From Lichenostomus cassidix (lineage: Eukaryota > Chordata > Aves > Passeriformes > Meliphagidae), in contig CM039211.1 in NCBI GenBank assembly GCA_008360975.2, forward strand, positions 5,641,522-5,705,521: DNA of 64,000 nucleotides, written 5' to 3'. Within the stretch, counting starts at the first letter, position 1. The number at the start of each line of letters is the position of its first letter. A program made the translations under genes and the position numbers. This document shows, one piece after another, positions 50,511 to 62,330 of this stretch. The notes under the pieces were generated by a model. The model was not told the origin of the DNA. It was given only the letters and a program-made list of their open reading frames with translations, and ran no database searches.

Positions 50511-53491
50511 TCTCTCAACAACATTCCTGTTGTGAATTTCAGCACCATCTCCTGCATTACTTGCTGAAGGATTGTTTTTTAGATTTTCCCTGTTCGTTTC
50601 TGAGCTCATGAGATTCATTTGCCTGTTGCCTTTAGAAACCACTGGGATATTTTTTGTATTATGAATCAATGCCCTCTCCAGTGTACCAGGTTGTCTTCAG
50701 AAGAATGTCATCAGAAGTACAGTCATGCCGAAAACAGCACTTCATTCCGTTCTCTTTATGTTGAGTAACCAAAGCACGGCCTGGGGACCATAACTTACAT
50801 GGGTTTTAAGGGCACAAAAACTCATTTAACATCAGGTCTGCAGTTTGCTCCTTCCTTGGCAAACCAGTTATATGCACGGCGTCTAAGCCATCCCTCTATT
50901 TCCTAATTTTTGGCACCAAGATTTGATCACCCATACATGAAGATCTTGGGGTCCAAATAGCTGCGGTGTTGGAGTTCAACACATTGGAGAACAGGTATTT
51001 AGCAAAACTCCCCCCCAGCCCCAGCTTCTGTATAAAACACCCTCCAGGTACTTTAATTCAAATATGGTCTGCAAAAGCCTTCATCCTTTATCTCTTTATC
51101 CCTCCATCAGTCTGACCTCTGCTGTGCTGCCATATTCCTAACCCTCCTTTGTGCAATATGACTTTGCTGCACTTCTGGGCCCTCCATGGGAACTGTCTCC
51201 AGCTCCTAAGAATTTTTGTTCTTTTTGATCATTTTTTTAAAGGTGAAAATACCCTTTTGTTATATTTAAATATTTCGTTATCTTGTGAAGTTGAAACTGG
51301 TTATACAGTACCTGATGACATTTTTGCTTCACATTCTGTTCAGGTTTGACAAAATTCCTGTCAATCTGTAATAAACGCAGTTCTATTGTTATGTCTGAGT
51401 AAAGTTGCACATAAAGGCACAGGACTGATTAAAGGCAGAATGAAAAAAACCAAAACCACAACCAATTCCTCTAGAATACACGGCCTGGAATATTTGTGCT
51501 TCATCAAAATCTCTAATATAAGTTTTTTAATGACCTACACCAGTACTCAACACCACATTGTAGGTCAAAATGTCCCGAGCAGCAGCTGTGAGAACATAAA
51601 GATCTTTGCTCTTATCAGGGACAGAGAGAATGGGAGAGCAAAGTGCTCAGGAAAAAGTAATTTGCCAAACTTGATTGCTGATTGCCGAGGTTTTATTTCT
51701 TTTCCCCCATTATTCTTCTGAGTGGGACAATCATGTGGTGGTGGCAGATGCCCAGGTATGTTAAACTAGAGCCAAGCTGTAGCTGAGCAAATCATTCTTG
51801 CAAAACTTTTGTAACAAAGAAAAGAAGATCAAGTTCTTCAGCACATTGGTACAGAGTTGACCAGGTTGGTTGGTATCACACTGATTTTTCATGTTCTTGT
51901 GCTTCTTAGCTCTTGCTTTGGGGAGTTGCTTTTTCTTCCTCTTAAACTGCTGGTGCTTAATTATATCTCTGGAGTTTGTCCCAAGGGTATGCTGGAATAT
52001 TTCAGATCATCTCTTTAGAGACCCTCTGCTTCCTCCTAGCTACCCAGTCCACTATGGAGTCTATTAATTTTCAAAATAAGGAAAGGGATATAGGAAAAGA
52101 ACACTAATTAGATGTGAGCCACAGGGCATAAAAGATGACATTCTTCAAGACAGAGGCACTGCTCCTTTGACAGACAAAATTGTTTTATTTCCAGAGCAGC
52201 ATAATGTCTTTAACACACATGAAACTTGTATCTCTCTTAAGAAAAAAGTTAACACAAGCCAAGAAATCAAAACACTTATGATGATGCACAGGTATCATTT
52301 AGCAAACAATGAGAGGCAGGAATGGAAGATAACATGGAGATCTTATCTCTAATATTGCTTAACTCCTGGCTGGCTGAATTTGAACCCTTTGAAAGGTAAC
52401 CATTAATGCACCTCACCACTGATATTTTGCCACTTTTTCTGAAGCAATGACTCTTCTGTAAAGGAAAATCAGGTGTGGATCTCAAAAGACAGAAGGGCCA
52501 TGGAGTACTGTACATGGAGTGGATGTTGCATTCACTATGTTTAGATGTGAGGTGTTTGTGGAGATTACTCCAAATCTGTTGTCCTCACAGAGTGACTCAT
52601 ATGAGGTTTAGCCACAAAGGCATTTCATAAGGAAAGACCTGGAAGGAGCTGCTTACTAAGAGGAGAGATTTTAATTTGTTAGGTGAGAGAGTTGTTAATG
52701 CATCAAACACAGAAACTGACACCTGGCTTAAAAACAATTGACTCCCTGAAGAAAGTGAAACTAGTTCAGCTGAGAGGAAAAGACAGATTATTTCATGAAC
52801 AGGAAGGAATGACCAAGGCTTGTAAAGAAAGATCTAGCCTGTTTCAGCCCTGCAGGTCTCCAGAAGACTAGGCAGGTTGTACAGACCAGAATGTGCCATA
52901 GGAAACAAAATTTTACCCATTAAAATGAGTATGCAGAGATTCTCTAGCAAAGCATGTGTTAGGAAAAGTGATGAGTCAGTCGGCCAGTGGGGGAGCAATA
53001 CCACTACTGATTGAATTTAGTCATAAGTAGTTTAAAAGTTCTTTTTCCTCCATTCTTCACTTAAGTTCTCTGTAGCTGCTTCTGTACTGCATGCAATGAA
53101 ATGTTTTTACTTGCATTTTACTTCGACCTGGCTTGAGCTAAGAACGATTTCACAGTAAACTGCCCAGCACAAGATTCTTCACACAGCAGCAAAGGGAACT
53201 TGTGAACCAGGATGGTGGGACTACCTGCCTCCCTCCACATTGCACAGAGTATCCCAGGGTACCAAGAGATATCCCAATAGGAGTGATTTAGCAATGACAG
53301 AAGTGGAATGAATGCTAGGAGAGTAAACAACATCTAATGAGCGAGGAAAGCTTTCTGGTATTTAGAAAATCACCTGGTAGCATTAACTTCTGCTAAGATA
53401 TTTCCACAGTGACATCAAAATCTTGTATAAAAACACCCAGAGGACAGGGATTTTATGTTGAATATTCTGTCTTTTCTCTTTTTTCTTACAG
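50511..53491. other. No recognised feature
   Basis: Open frames at 51386-51721 and 52683-52871 have plausible composition but no splice or homology support. No repeat was matched. Confidence 0.4.
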
Positions 53492-53581
53492 GGACTCAAA
53501 TGCTGCATAGTGCAGTCCTGCCCTGAGAAGACAGCTGGTGTTGAGGAAAGAAGAGACTGGTAGAACTGACACAGCTCTCTG
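53492..53581 (+). other. Strong exon-like segment, probably non-coding
   Basis: Excellent splice context: TCTTTTCTCTTTTTTCTTACAG before and CTCTCTG|GTAAGG after, separated by 90 nt. All three frames contain stops; the longest runs 23 codons to a TAG at 53561. An internal coding exon is therefore excluded, but an untranslated or long-non-coding-RNA exon fits well. The acceptor has an almost pure pyrimidine tract, which is the best in this window. Confidence 0.4.
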
Positions 53582-56500
53582 GTAAGGTCAGGGGCTGATG
53601 TGCCTCCAGGGCCTGGGCTTCCTTTGGAGCTTTGTTTTGTGTCTGTGTTGAAATATTTAGAGAGATGGGATAAATGGTGCTTACACTTATAACTTTTCTA
53701 CTAACAGAGTTTATAGCCTGTGATCTACAGTCAGTTGATGGCTGCTGTTACAGCGGGATATAAAAATTACATCCAGAGTAGTTCAATAGGTGTCTGCCTT
53801 GCAGACATTCTGGATGGAGGGGAGAGCCTCAAGCACTGACATATGTGCTCTCACATGGTTGTGAGGGCAAATTAAAGGGCAGATGCCATGCTCTGGAGAG
53901 AAATCTGTTGGAAAATGCAAGTGCAAATAGATTTTTGAAACCTAATTATGATTCAGCAAATATTCATACTGGTTGCAGTAGCATGAAAGTCTTTAGATTT
54001 AATCAGCGGGCATTAATTCAGAGCCTATTCCTTCTATAACTTGGAAGGTATTAACAGCAGAGGAAGGACAGTCCTTTTTTTGATTACAGAACTCTAGTCA
54101 AAAGGACATCAAGATGTTTATGAGAGATGTGTGTAAATTACTGTGGAGCACGAATAAAGTACTGAAGAAGTGGTAGCAATATAGTAAAGTAGTAATGAAG
54201 TCTTTAAAGATGCTGCATTTTTTAACATGTTTGAAGGATTTTTACGCTGCCATCTTGGAGGACAGCAGTACCAGAAAGAGCTGAGTGATCAAGGAGGCTT
54301 GAGGTGTATGAGACAGTGAGCTGCACTTACTGACACGTGTTCCATGCCCCCTCCTCCCCCCTCCCTATGGAAACTGAGAGCATTTCACCTCTGAATTTTC
54401 ACTAAATAATTAATTAGACTATGCATATTAGCCTTAGAATAGCCAGCTTTGAATTCCTCTGCACAAGGAGACTTGAAATTGAATCCTTACTGTTCTTTCT
54501 TTATCATAGACACATAGTGTATGCCAGGTCAGTAATCTTCTAAACCGGTTAAAACATTTTAATTTTTTGTGCAGGTTGTACAAAATTTTGGGTTTGATTC
54601 CTCCACAAGGAAAATTATCTATGTCATGTTGAACATGACTGTAATGAAAATATCATTGAAGTTAGGTTAGGTGTGCCTCCCCTGCATGTATTTTTTAGGT
54701 TCACTATCGCTAGTTTGATTTTCTTAAGATTTCCACCAAAAGAGTTCTCAACTTGCATATTAATGGTGTCTGTTTGGAGTCCTCAGTTTGCCTTAACTGT
54801 TAGAATGCTGCATTCTTGAGTCAAAATGAAGGCTTAGACTCCCTGTTCCAGTGATCCAGCCTGTCCTTTGTTTCAGCCTCATTTCTTACTGCATCACTGA
54901 GTTCTTAAAACACAAGTACAAATGTATGCACCACAGACTAATGTAACGGAACAAAATTATATTACAATAATAGAATCTCTTTAAATCACTGTTTCATTCA
55001 GTGAAAGGAAGCTGTGACATGGTACCATCTAATGGTACCTAAAGGGGAACACTTCAAAGGAATCTTCAGTGCATTAATATTGTTTCAGAGCTAGTATGCA
55101 GTGAAAAAGAAAAAAAAAAAGGAAAAATATTTCATCTTTTTAGGAAAAAAATCCAACAAATCGTCCCCCCAAATTCAACAGTATTTTCCCTTCCTGATAC
55201 CTTTACTGTTAACAAAAGATGTAAACTTCGGTGTGAAACACAATTACTTCACCCTCAGTCCCTCAGTTATGTCCATTGTTTCTCCTAGATCTGATTTATT
55301 TGCATCATAGATATAAAAATGCTTTAAATTCAGATGTCTGCAATTCATGATTAAAAAAAAAACAGATTTAAGTTTCACAGTTTTACATTTTCAGGTTTTT
55401 GATAACCTGAGAAATACAAGTTTGTAATCCTTTAACACTGTGGAAACACTGAAACTTATCATAAAGACTGACTTATTTTACATTCCAACAGCCAGCATAC
55501 TAATGAGAGAAAAATTCAGCCTGAAGTTGTCCTGATTTTGCAAATAGAATAAGTATTAAAGCTGTTGCTTATAACCGTACTTAGCGTTCTCAATGGTCAT
55601 GTATTCATTTTAAAATGGACCTATAAATTTCAAATGTATTCGAATGCCATGTCTGAGGTTTATATCACTATTAAATAATCCCCTGAATACAGTACAAACA
55701 TAGCATCAGACTTCATCAAAAGCTAAGTATCAAAGAAAGGACTAGCAGTTTTTAAGCATCTAGTCCTCAGTCTCAAAGCAGTGACTGTTTTGTTTTTTCT
55801 TTCTTCTGGTTAGGGTTTTTCTTGTTTGTTTGTTTGATGGAAGAAATCAAAGGAATACCTCAATCCACTCTAGCAGTAACAAAGGAAAACAAGAGATGTG
55901 ATTCAGTCGTGTGGCTCTGGGTGACTGCTGGGCAGAGACAGACTCTGGTGTGAAGGACAGAGTCCCTGTCATTTCCATGGACTCTCACTGGTCCTGTGCA
56001 AACAAAACTCTTTACTATCCCTCCTCTTGGTGATTCCTGGTATTTTCATTTTGAAATGCCAACAGAAACTTGCAATTAGCCACTGATTTTCTTCAGCTGC
56101 AGAAAGACTATTTCATATATAGTTCTGAGCTTCAGCTGGAAGATTCTCTCTGAGCCTTTGATGTGTACCATTAAGTCTTTCAGCTACACCTTAGGTGAAC
56201 TTATCTAACAGGCTTTCTAATGTATTTCCCAGTGTGGTTTCTATGCCTACAACAAGGTTATTAAATTAGCAAAATTTGAAAATGAGCACAACTGATTTCA
56301 AGATGTAATTAGTTGTACCATGACTGATCTTTGAGGAGGCATCTGCAATGCAGTTGCAGCAGAAAAAGGGGGAGAAAGGCAATATGATGTCCAGGAAGAG
56401 GTGGTCTGTGTGGAAGGCTTGCAAAGGCAGCTTACAATTGGAACTGGAATAGTGTAGTAGTGATGTCTTTGAGAGGTGACATATTCTTGCTGTAATCCAC

Positions 56501-58123
56501 TCAAGTCTTTGAAATGTGCAGGGTTTTTAATAATTTTTGCAGTGTTTTGCACAGCCCTATAAGTAACTGCAGGTGTGTGTACACTCTGCATCACCACCTC
56601 CCGTGGTCCATACAATGCCCAGCACTGCCAAGGGTACCTGCAAACTGTTTGTATGTAAGCTGTAAACTCTGTGCCAGCATTTGTGGGTGTGGCACAAACT
56701 TTTCAAAGCAGAAAAGAAGTGGCATAATCACTATTTCAGGCTGGCATAGAGAGCAGGACATGTGCGCGGCTTCTGAAAAGGCTTTTGTTTGGTGGTTTTA
56801 TTTACTTCTCAAAGATGACTGACTGAGGTGAAGGTGAGGCCACCCCTTCTGCAGTGGCTTTTATAGAGACCCATGAGCAGTTACAGCAATCTCGAGGTCA
56901 TTGATCAGCTCTGTTGCTACCATTGAAGTACAAGGAAGCAATAATTAAAAAAGTGAGTGGAGAAGGATGATTTCTAGATGCAGTTAATTTATTACTCTTC
57001 CATCACCTGCTCTTTATTTAACTGCTACCTGAGGAGGCTCAACATGAAGTTTGTATTTATGTGGTCAGCAAGTTACCCAGTCAGGCTTGGATGGGTACAA
57101 GAAAGGCAAAAGGGGTAACTTAAACCCAGAATTCATTCATACATAGTAATTCTTACTTTCACTTACAAGGCCTTTATAACCCATTTTCAAATAAGTGCCA
57201 ACATGGATATTAAAACTCCAAGTGGAGATTTTAAACAGGAGTGAGGTAGAGGGGTTAGTGTTGTCCTGCTCATATTCCTGGTGGAGAGTCACAAACAGTG
57301 GAGGGAAAGTGCACAGACAGGACACCTGTCTGGTGCCTGGACTACACAGTAGGTAGGAGGTTCTGTTCCCTGTTTGACTTGGAAAATCATTCCTACAGTT
57401 TACATTTTGCTTCCATACACATTTGTGACCCCATGCTGAGCTAGGTCAGAGAAATCATCAGGTGTAAAAATGAACTTTATTTAAAAAGAAAAAAAAGTGA
57501 AAATGTATTGTTAACCCTGTTTTAGCAGATCAGCTGTGCAAATGTTGTGCAGATAAAAGAGGAGAATGGAGAGATGTGGAAAAAATATTTTCAGAAAGTT
57601 TGAATCTATGCTGGCTGGAATTGAGTGACCTAGACATAATGTAGTCTATTGCACTTCACATTCAAGCCAGAGAAGATATTTCTGTGCTCTGGTTTTGGAT
57701 TGGTGGGTAGGATTTAGCCTTGGGCTTCACTGAGTGGTCACACTGAGGACTCAGGTTTAACACCAGCAAGAGGACAGCTTTAGGCAGAGAAGCCTCAGGC
57801 TTCTCATTTACGCATTTTAAGAATACATTTTCAGCAAATGTTTCTCTTTTGGTTTTGCCAGCAGTTGAGCAAGTGATTAGGCATTTCACTAAGGAAAACT
57901 TAGTTCTGAAAGCTATCACTGCACACAACAGGACCCGCAGTTATATGCTAATAGGACAGCATAATTATTGCTTGTTTGAAATGTAGCACAGAACAAAAAA
58001 ACCCTTGAGGCTGAATGGCACCTCCGGAGCTCCCTAACCTGGTCAAAAAAGGACCAACCCCAAAGACAGATAAGTTATACTGATCCCTTTTCTTGCTACT
58101 TACCTCTTACAAATCTATCACTA
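53582..58123. other. No recognised gene; one C-rich run
   Basis: A C-rich run at 54346-54366 is noted separately. Short A-runs occur at 55107 and 55350. Otherwise unique-looking. Confidence 0.45.
54346..54366 (-). other. G-rich run with quadruplex potential
   Basis: The + strand is CCCCCTCCTCCCCCCTCCC, so the minus strand has several G-runs within about 20 nt. Quadruplex formation is inferred from composition. Confidence 0.5.
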
Positions 58124-58245
58124 AAGAATCACAGAATGTTCTGAGTTGGAAGAGACCCACAAGGAGCATCGAGTCCAATTCTTAAGTGAACAGCCCATAC
58201 AAGTTAAATTAAGCTCAACTTCTAGTCCCCATAATATCACACACT
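58124..58245 (-). mobile_element. SINE-like element: tRNA-Ile-derived head with CR1 tail (TguSINE1-like)
   Basis: The left end AAGAATCACAGAATGTTCTG followed by AGTTGGAAGAGACCCACAAG and CATCGAGTCCAA is a reverse-complemented CR1-type tail. It continues AAGTGAACAGCCCATACAAG and a diverged stretch that by eye follows the reverse complement of a tRNA-Ile gene, as in the passerine TguSINE1. The tRNA part is strongly decayed here, so a plain CR1 3' end is the alternative. If correct it supports a songbird origin. Confidence 0.5.
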
Positions 58246-60031
58246 TTTGCTTCAAGGACCATACACAGCAGGACAAGCCTTCACAGCAGAGGTGTCCAGT
58301 GAGCTGAGTGACAAATACATTGTAAAAATATTGAAGGGGATCTCCTGATAGCTGACTTCTGCTGCAGAGAAGTTATAAAAATGCTGAGAGAGAGAGTTTG
58401 GGGGGTTCTTTTTGAATTATATCTTTTGCAGTTCTGCTTTTCTTTCTGCTGCAGCACTGCAGCCTGAAGTCCTGCAGGGCAGTCCAATTCAGCAGCCTGT
58501 TATTAAAGCTGACTTGAGGTTAAAACTAACTGGAAGTCTTCAGAAACAGTTTTGATGAAAAATGGTATTTTTTGTTTGTTTTGTTTATTTTCTCTTTTTT
58601 TTTCCTTTTTTTTTTTTTCCCATTTAACTCCTTTTACAATAAGACCATGGTTTCAATGAGATTTTATTTGGAAGGGCCTCAGAATTTCCCTGGGTGGAGA
58701 CTGCTGGCCCAACCCCCATGCCTCCTCCTGGCCACAAACAAGCACAATGCCAGTCTCCCATCTCCAAATTCTGCTGAGTTGTCTGATTTTGGGAGGGAAA
58801 GGACTGGAAACTGAATCTTTCCTGTCCTGCAAGGACATTGTGTTTGACAGAAGAAAAAAACTCAGACCCGGTCTGTTTTAAATGAGCTTGAGCTTTGACT
58901 TTCTTTGTATTTGGGGTATTAGAAGAAAAGGTGTAGTGATTTTGTTTTTGAAGACTTAATGGCATTTTTATTCTAGAAATAGTTGCTATTGCTTTTTTAA
59001 ATTAAAAACTTTAAGGATCACATATGTATTCTCATGAAGAGTGGTATCTCCTGTCACTTCTTAGTTCCATGGGAAATTGTTGAATTTCCCTTAATCTGAG
59101 TTTGTGGGTAGCAGAATAAATTTTGCAGTATTTAGACTCTTTTCTCCTTCAGTCTTTGCTAACATGTGTCTTTCCTGTACACATTTGTACTTCAGCAGAT
59201 TTCAACAGATTCTTATTTTGAAATCCTATTTCACATCGACTGTGCTTTGTCTGTTCGTTTTACCTTTATCACCTCTCTTGCAGTGCAGGGAATTTTCAGG
59301 GATGTCTTGGTCAGTATATTAACACATCCCTTCAAAAGTCTATCTAGTGACAAATCAATTATTGTGTTAAGCATTTCTCTACTGGCTTTCATAGGGACTT
59401 CAGTATATAGGATTGATTTGCAGGTTAGAATTTATTCTCTTGGATCCCCTAACAAAGACATCACTAAGTTTTTATTGACAGTCCTACATTAGAATGTATC
59501 AAAAAGCCCTCAAGGGAAAACATGTTGAAAATGTTAAATAAGAGGTATTTTACTCACAGTCTGTCTCCAACAGAGATTTCTTAATTACCTTATTTTCTGC
59601 AGAACAGCAGGTCTTGGCACTGGTGCTATGAGAACTCTGGTGTGCCCCTGTGAATTTGTGTCAGGATCACAGGAATTAAGGAAGCTGGTCCCTGTCACTA
59701 TCTTTTTTGTCAGGGAGCTAGTCTGTCATATTTCTGTGGGCTTCTGCTGGTTCTGCAGGACAGCTCAATGAATAACTAAACACATGTGAAAGTTTCTGAG
59801 TTGAGAGTATTTCCAATCTTTTCAGTTTCCCTAAATGCCTTTGCTGCCTTAGGGCATTAAGAAACCACTTACAATTCAGTGTCTTCCAGAAATGGTCACG
59901 ACACACAGGAAGAGGAAGGCTATGGACTGGTGCAAAAATAACATTTCAGTTGTGGTGGGTGTGCTTACAGCTGTGTGCAAGATGCAGTGACTTCATGTGG
60001 AATGACAAAATACTGCTCACTGGTGAAAATC
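58246..60031. other. No recognised gene; T-rich tract
   Basis: A T-rich tract with G and C interruptions occupies about 58564-58620. Frames of about 110 codons at 58624-58965 (minus) and 59166-59492 (plus) lack support. Confidence 0.45.
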
Positions 60032-60470
60032 TGTGGCGGGTTGGCCCTGGCTGGATCAGAGGTGCCCACCAGAGCCACTACCCTATCAAGTTCCCTCCTC
60101 AGCTGCACTGGGGAGAGAAAATACCACAAGAGGCTTGTGGGTCAAGATGAGGGCAAGGAGAGATCACTCACCAATCACCTCATGGGCAAAACAGATTCAG
60201 CTTGGGGAATTTATAACCAACCACATCAGAGCAGGATAATGAGAAGTAGAACCAAATCTTAAAAGACTCTCCCACCACTTCCTGCCTTCTTCCCAGGCTT
60301 GGGCATTTTGTTCCCAATTTCTCTACATTCATCACCCTCAGCAGCCACAGGGGGACAGGGAAAGGGGGTTATGCTTAGTTCATTCTATGTTCACAGTTGA
60401 TAATGTGCAGTTTTTTCTCCTTTCTCAGGTGCTTCCTTCCTCTGGGGTCATCACACCAACACACCCACGC
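60032..60470. mobile_element. Old LTR fragment, avian ERV
   Basis: Starts TGTGGCGGGTTGGCCCTGG and contains GGTGCCCACCAGAGCC, AGAGATCACTCACCAATCAC, GGGCAAAACAGATTCAGCTT, ATAATGAGAAGTAGAACC and CAGCCACAGGGGGACAGGG. I recognise this order as a common avian LTR family, but I cannot name it with certainty. The right part fades after CTTCCTTCCTCTGGGG. Diverged and truncated, so it is older than the provirus 1 kb to the right. Confidence 0.65.
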
Positions 60471-60594
60471 AGCATAAATCAAGTGTGCCAAGAGGTGAAC
60501 TGAACTTGTACTTCTACTTTTACGTAAGTTTTATACCAATGCTTGTTTTTCTTTTAAATAGAACACAGAGAGTTACTCTTGTAATAGATAACAG

Positions 60595-60632
60595 CCCTTA
60601 GTGAAAGACACATCCCTTAGTGAAAGACACAC
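60595..60632 (+). repeat. 19-bp tandem duplication
   Basis: CCCTTAGTGAAAGACACAT is followed at once by a copy differing only in its last base. Confidence 0.95.
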
Positions 60633-61199
60633 CTTTGACATTTATTATTTGTTATGATAACAGTGTTATGTTAACAGTGATCTCAGATAACTGTCTGAGA
60701 TCTGTCAGGGGTGTGACAATATTTCTGCTAGTTTCCACTAGGCCATTGGCTGTAGGAGCAGAACATCATCATCTCTCTCTGGGAAATGGTTTTCCCACTG
60801 CTGAAAGCCAACCACAAAGGCATTGTACATTAAATTCAAAATGCTAACTCAACATTAAATGCTCGACTCTAGTTGAGCAGAGATAAATACAAGTTCAAGA
60901 GCACCACTGCTGTAGTTTGTTTACTGCCTTGCTTAAGCGGAATATACTTAAATCCTGTGCTTTATAGGGGTTTACATAAGTAATGTGCAAACATGTCTCT
61001 GAGGTTTAGAGATACAGCACCAGGACTGAAGCTAAGTTCGTATTTTCTCAGGGCTTGCTCACAGAAGGTTTGGGTCTACCCTATGTAATCTAGATTACTT
61101 CAAGAAGTCAAAACAGGAGCTTTCAGGGCAGAGTGACATATATTTAAGATTTCCAGGCACAGAATACTTAGGGTCATTTCCCAAGAGAAAATTGCTGCC
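60633..61199. other. No recognised feature; provirus flank
   Basis: Unique-looking DNA leading to the provirus junction. The bases next to the junction (GCTGCC, 61194-61199) should include the target-site duplication, whose partner lies beyond the window end. Confidence 0.5.
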
Positions 61200-61415
61200 T
61201 GTTGCGGTTTAGAGGATGTTGCAGCAGACTTTACCCTAGAGCTTCTCTACCCAGCCCAGTTCAGCGCCTCAGTGCTCCAAACCCTCTGTCCCAGGGCTGG
61301 ACACTGCGCTCTCACCGGCCGGGGAGCCATAAGGCTAGCTCTGGTCCGTCTGCTTCCACAACCGGCAGTGATAAAGGAGGCGAGGAGGGTCTGTGCGTTG
61401 TGTCCATGGAAGATG

Positions 61416-61421
61416 TTTATT
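61416..61421 (-). terminator. AATAAA polyadenylation signal, 3' LTR
   Basis: The sense strand reads GCGAATAAACATC, about 134 bp downstream of the TATA box. In a retroviral LTR this position marks the end of R. The same motif is intact in the other LTR at 63681-63686. Confidence 0.8.
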
Positions 61422-61532
61422 CGCATGGTGCAGCAGAGGCCAACGACCTCCCCGAGGCAGAGATGCCTCGAGGGCGAAGGCCTCACATGCACAGCCACAT
61501 GTGGAGCATAAACACACGTGGAGCATAGACAG

Positions 61533-61543
61533 CAAGATGGCGG
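61533..61543 (-). promoter_or_regulatory. YY1-like motif at the expected start site, 3' LTR
   Basis: The sense strand reads CCGCCATCTTG, a close match to the YY1 motif, 12-28 bases after the TATA box and so near the expected transcription start. The other LTR has two changes here (TCCCATCTTG). Confidence 0.5.
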
Positions 61544-61554
61544 AGGGTAAGGGG

Positions 61555-61561
61555 TTTTATA
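61555..61561 (-). promoter_or_regulatory. TATA box, 3' LTR
   Basis: The sense strand reads CCCTATAAAACCCC, a consensus TATA box. The 3' LTR copy could drive transcription out into the left flank. Confidence 0.8.
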
Positions 61562-61633
61562 GGGAAACAGAGAGGGGCAGGGACAGCACACAGGCCCAGT
61601 GACCTCTGGGTACAGGGGAGGTACAGGGGCGGA

Positions 61634-61745
61634 GTTAGGGTACAGGAACCAATAGGGGAAACCCGAGGGAGTGGCCAGGGCCACGTGGGGTTAGGGTACA
61701 GGAACCAATAGGGAAAACTGGGGGCGTGGCTAGGACTATGTGGAG
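61634..61745 (-). repeat. U3 direct repeat, 56 bp x 2
   Basis: GTTAGGGTACAGGAACCAAT occurs at 61634 and again at 61690, each followed by a similar G-rich stretch. Each unit carries one CCAAT motif and a GTGGC(C/T)AGG block. Tandem units upstream of the TATA box resemble duplicated enhancers in retroviral U3 regions; that function is inferred. Confidence 0.8.
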
Positions 61746-61820
61746 TAGGGAAGGCAGGACAATAGGTGACAAGTACGGTCGTTAAGAAAGGGGTGTGGGG
61801 AACTTGCAGCCATTATCACA

Positions 61821-61836
61821 ATATTTCCCCAATTTT
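61821..61836 (-). other. Putative polypurine tract
   Basis: Directly upstream of the 3' LTR on the sense strand is AAAATTGGGGAAATAT, a G/A-rich stretch with T interruptions. It is where the plus-strand primer should lie, though it is a weak match to a clean polypurine tract. Confidence 0.5.
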
Positions 61837-62149
61837 ACTAAATTAAAGAGGGAAAGGCTTTTCCTAAAAACATTCATAGCAAATTTTTAAACAACAGGAA
61901 AATGGTAAAATAACATAATGTAAAGCAATAACAAAATTAGTTTTGCTGTGAGTATGGGGAAAACGATGATGCGGTTGGTTGATTTTGATGTTGGAGTTTA
62001 GTACAGGTTGAATTTTCGGACTGCAGTCATGTTTGTAGTCTGTTTTTCTTTTGCTGGGGCTGCTAAGATGAAGGCAGGGTTTGCAGCAGCAACGGGGTTG
62101 TCACCGAAGTCTTTCTCAGCTTAGGAGAGGGAGAAATCTTTGGATGCAG

Positions 62150-62330
62150 CGCAGCTCCACTGGGTGACACACAGCTCTTCCCTGCTGTGGCTCTGCCGGG
62201 TTTGGAACAGTTTCACTAGGCCCCAGCATGGCTGGACGGCAGCACAGCTTCAGGGACTGCTCTGGTGCAGCTCCACCGGGCTCCGGGGGCAGTGTCTGCC
62301 GCGGGGAGCTAGAGGTGCAGCTCCACCGGC
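62150..62330 (+). repeat. Repeated GCAGCTCCACCGGG motif in ERV internal region
   Basis: GCAGCTCCAC followed by TGGG or CGG(G) occurs near 62151, 62266 and 62316, spaced about 115 and 50 bp apart. Degenerate local repetition inside the internal region. Confidence 0.6.

Larger units (their letters stand above)
61200..61820 (-). mobile_element. ERV 3' LTR (621 bp), minus-strand provirus
   Basis: On the + strand the LTR runs from TGTTGCGG to TTATCACA, so in sense orientation it starts TGTGATAA and ends CGCAACA, with the usual TG/CA ends. The first 536 bp on the + strand are repeated at 63465-64000 with about ten substitutions and one 1-bp indel by eye (about 98% identity). In sense order U3 contains a 56-bp direct repeat with CCAAT-type motifs and a TATAAAA box, followed by AATAAA in R. 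Apparent open frames of 66-145 codons on both strands are by-products of its G+C-rich sequence. Confidence 0.95.

Noticed and set aside
61202..61684. Open frames of up to 145 codons on both strands at the LTR
   Set aside because: They are within the LTR, contain few stops because of G+C-rich sequence, and resemble no viral protein.
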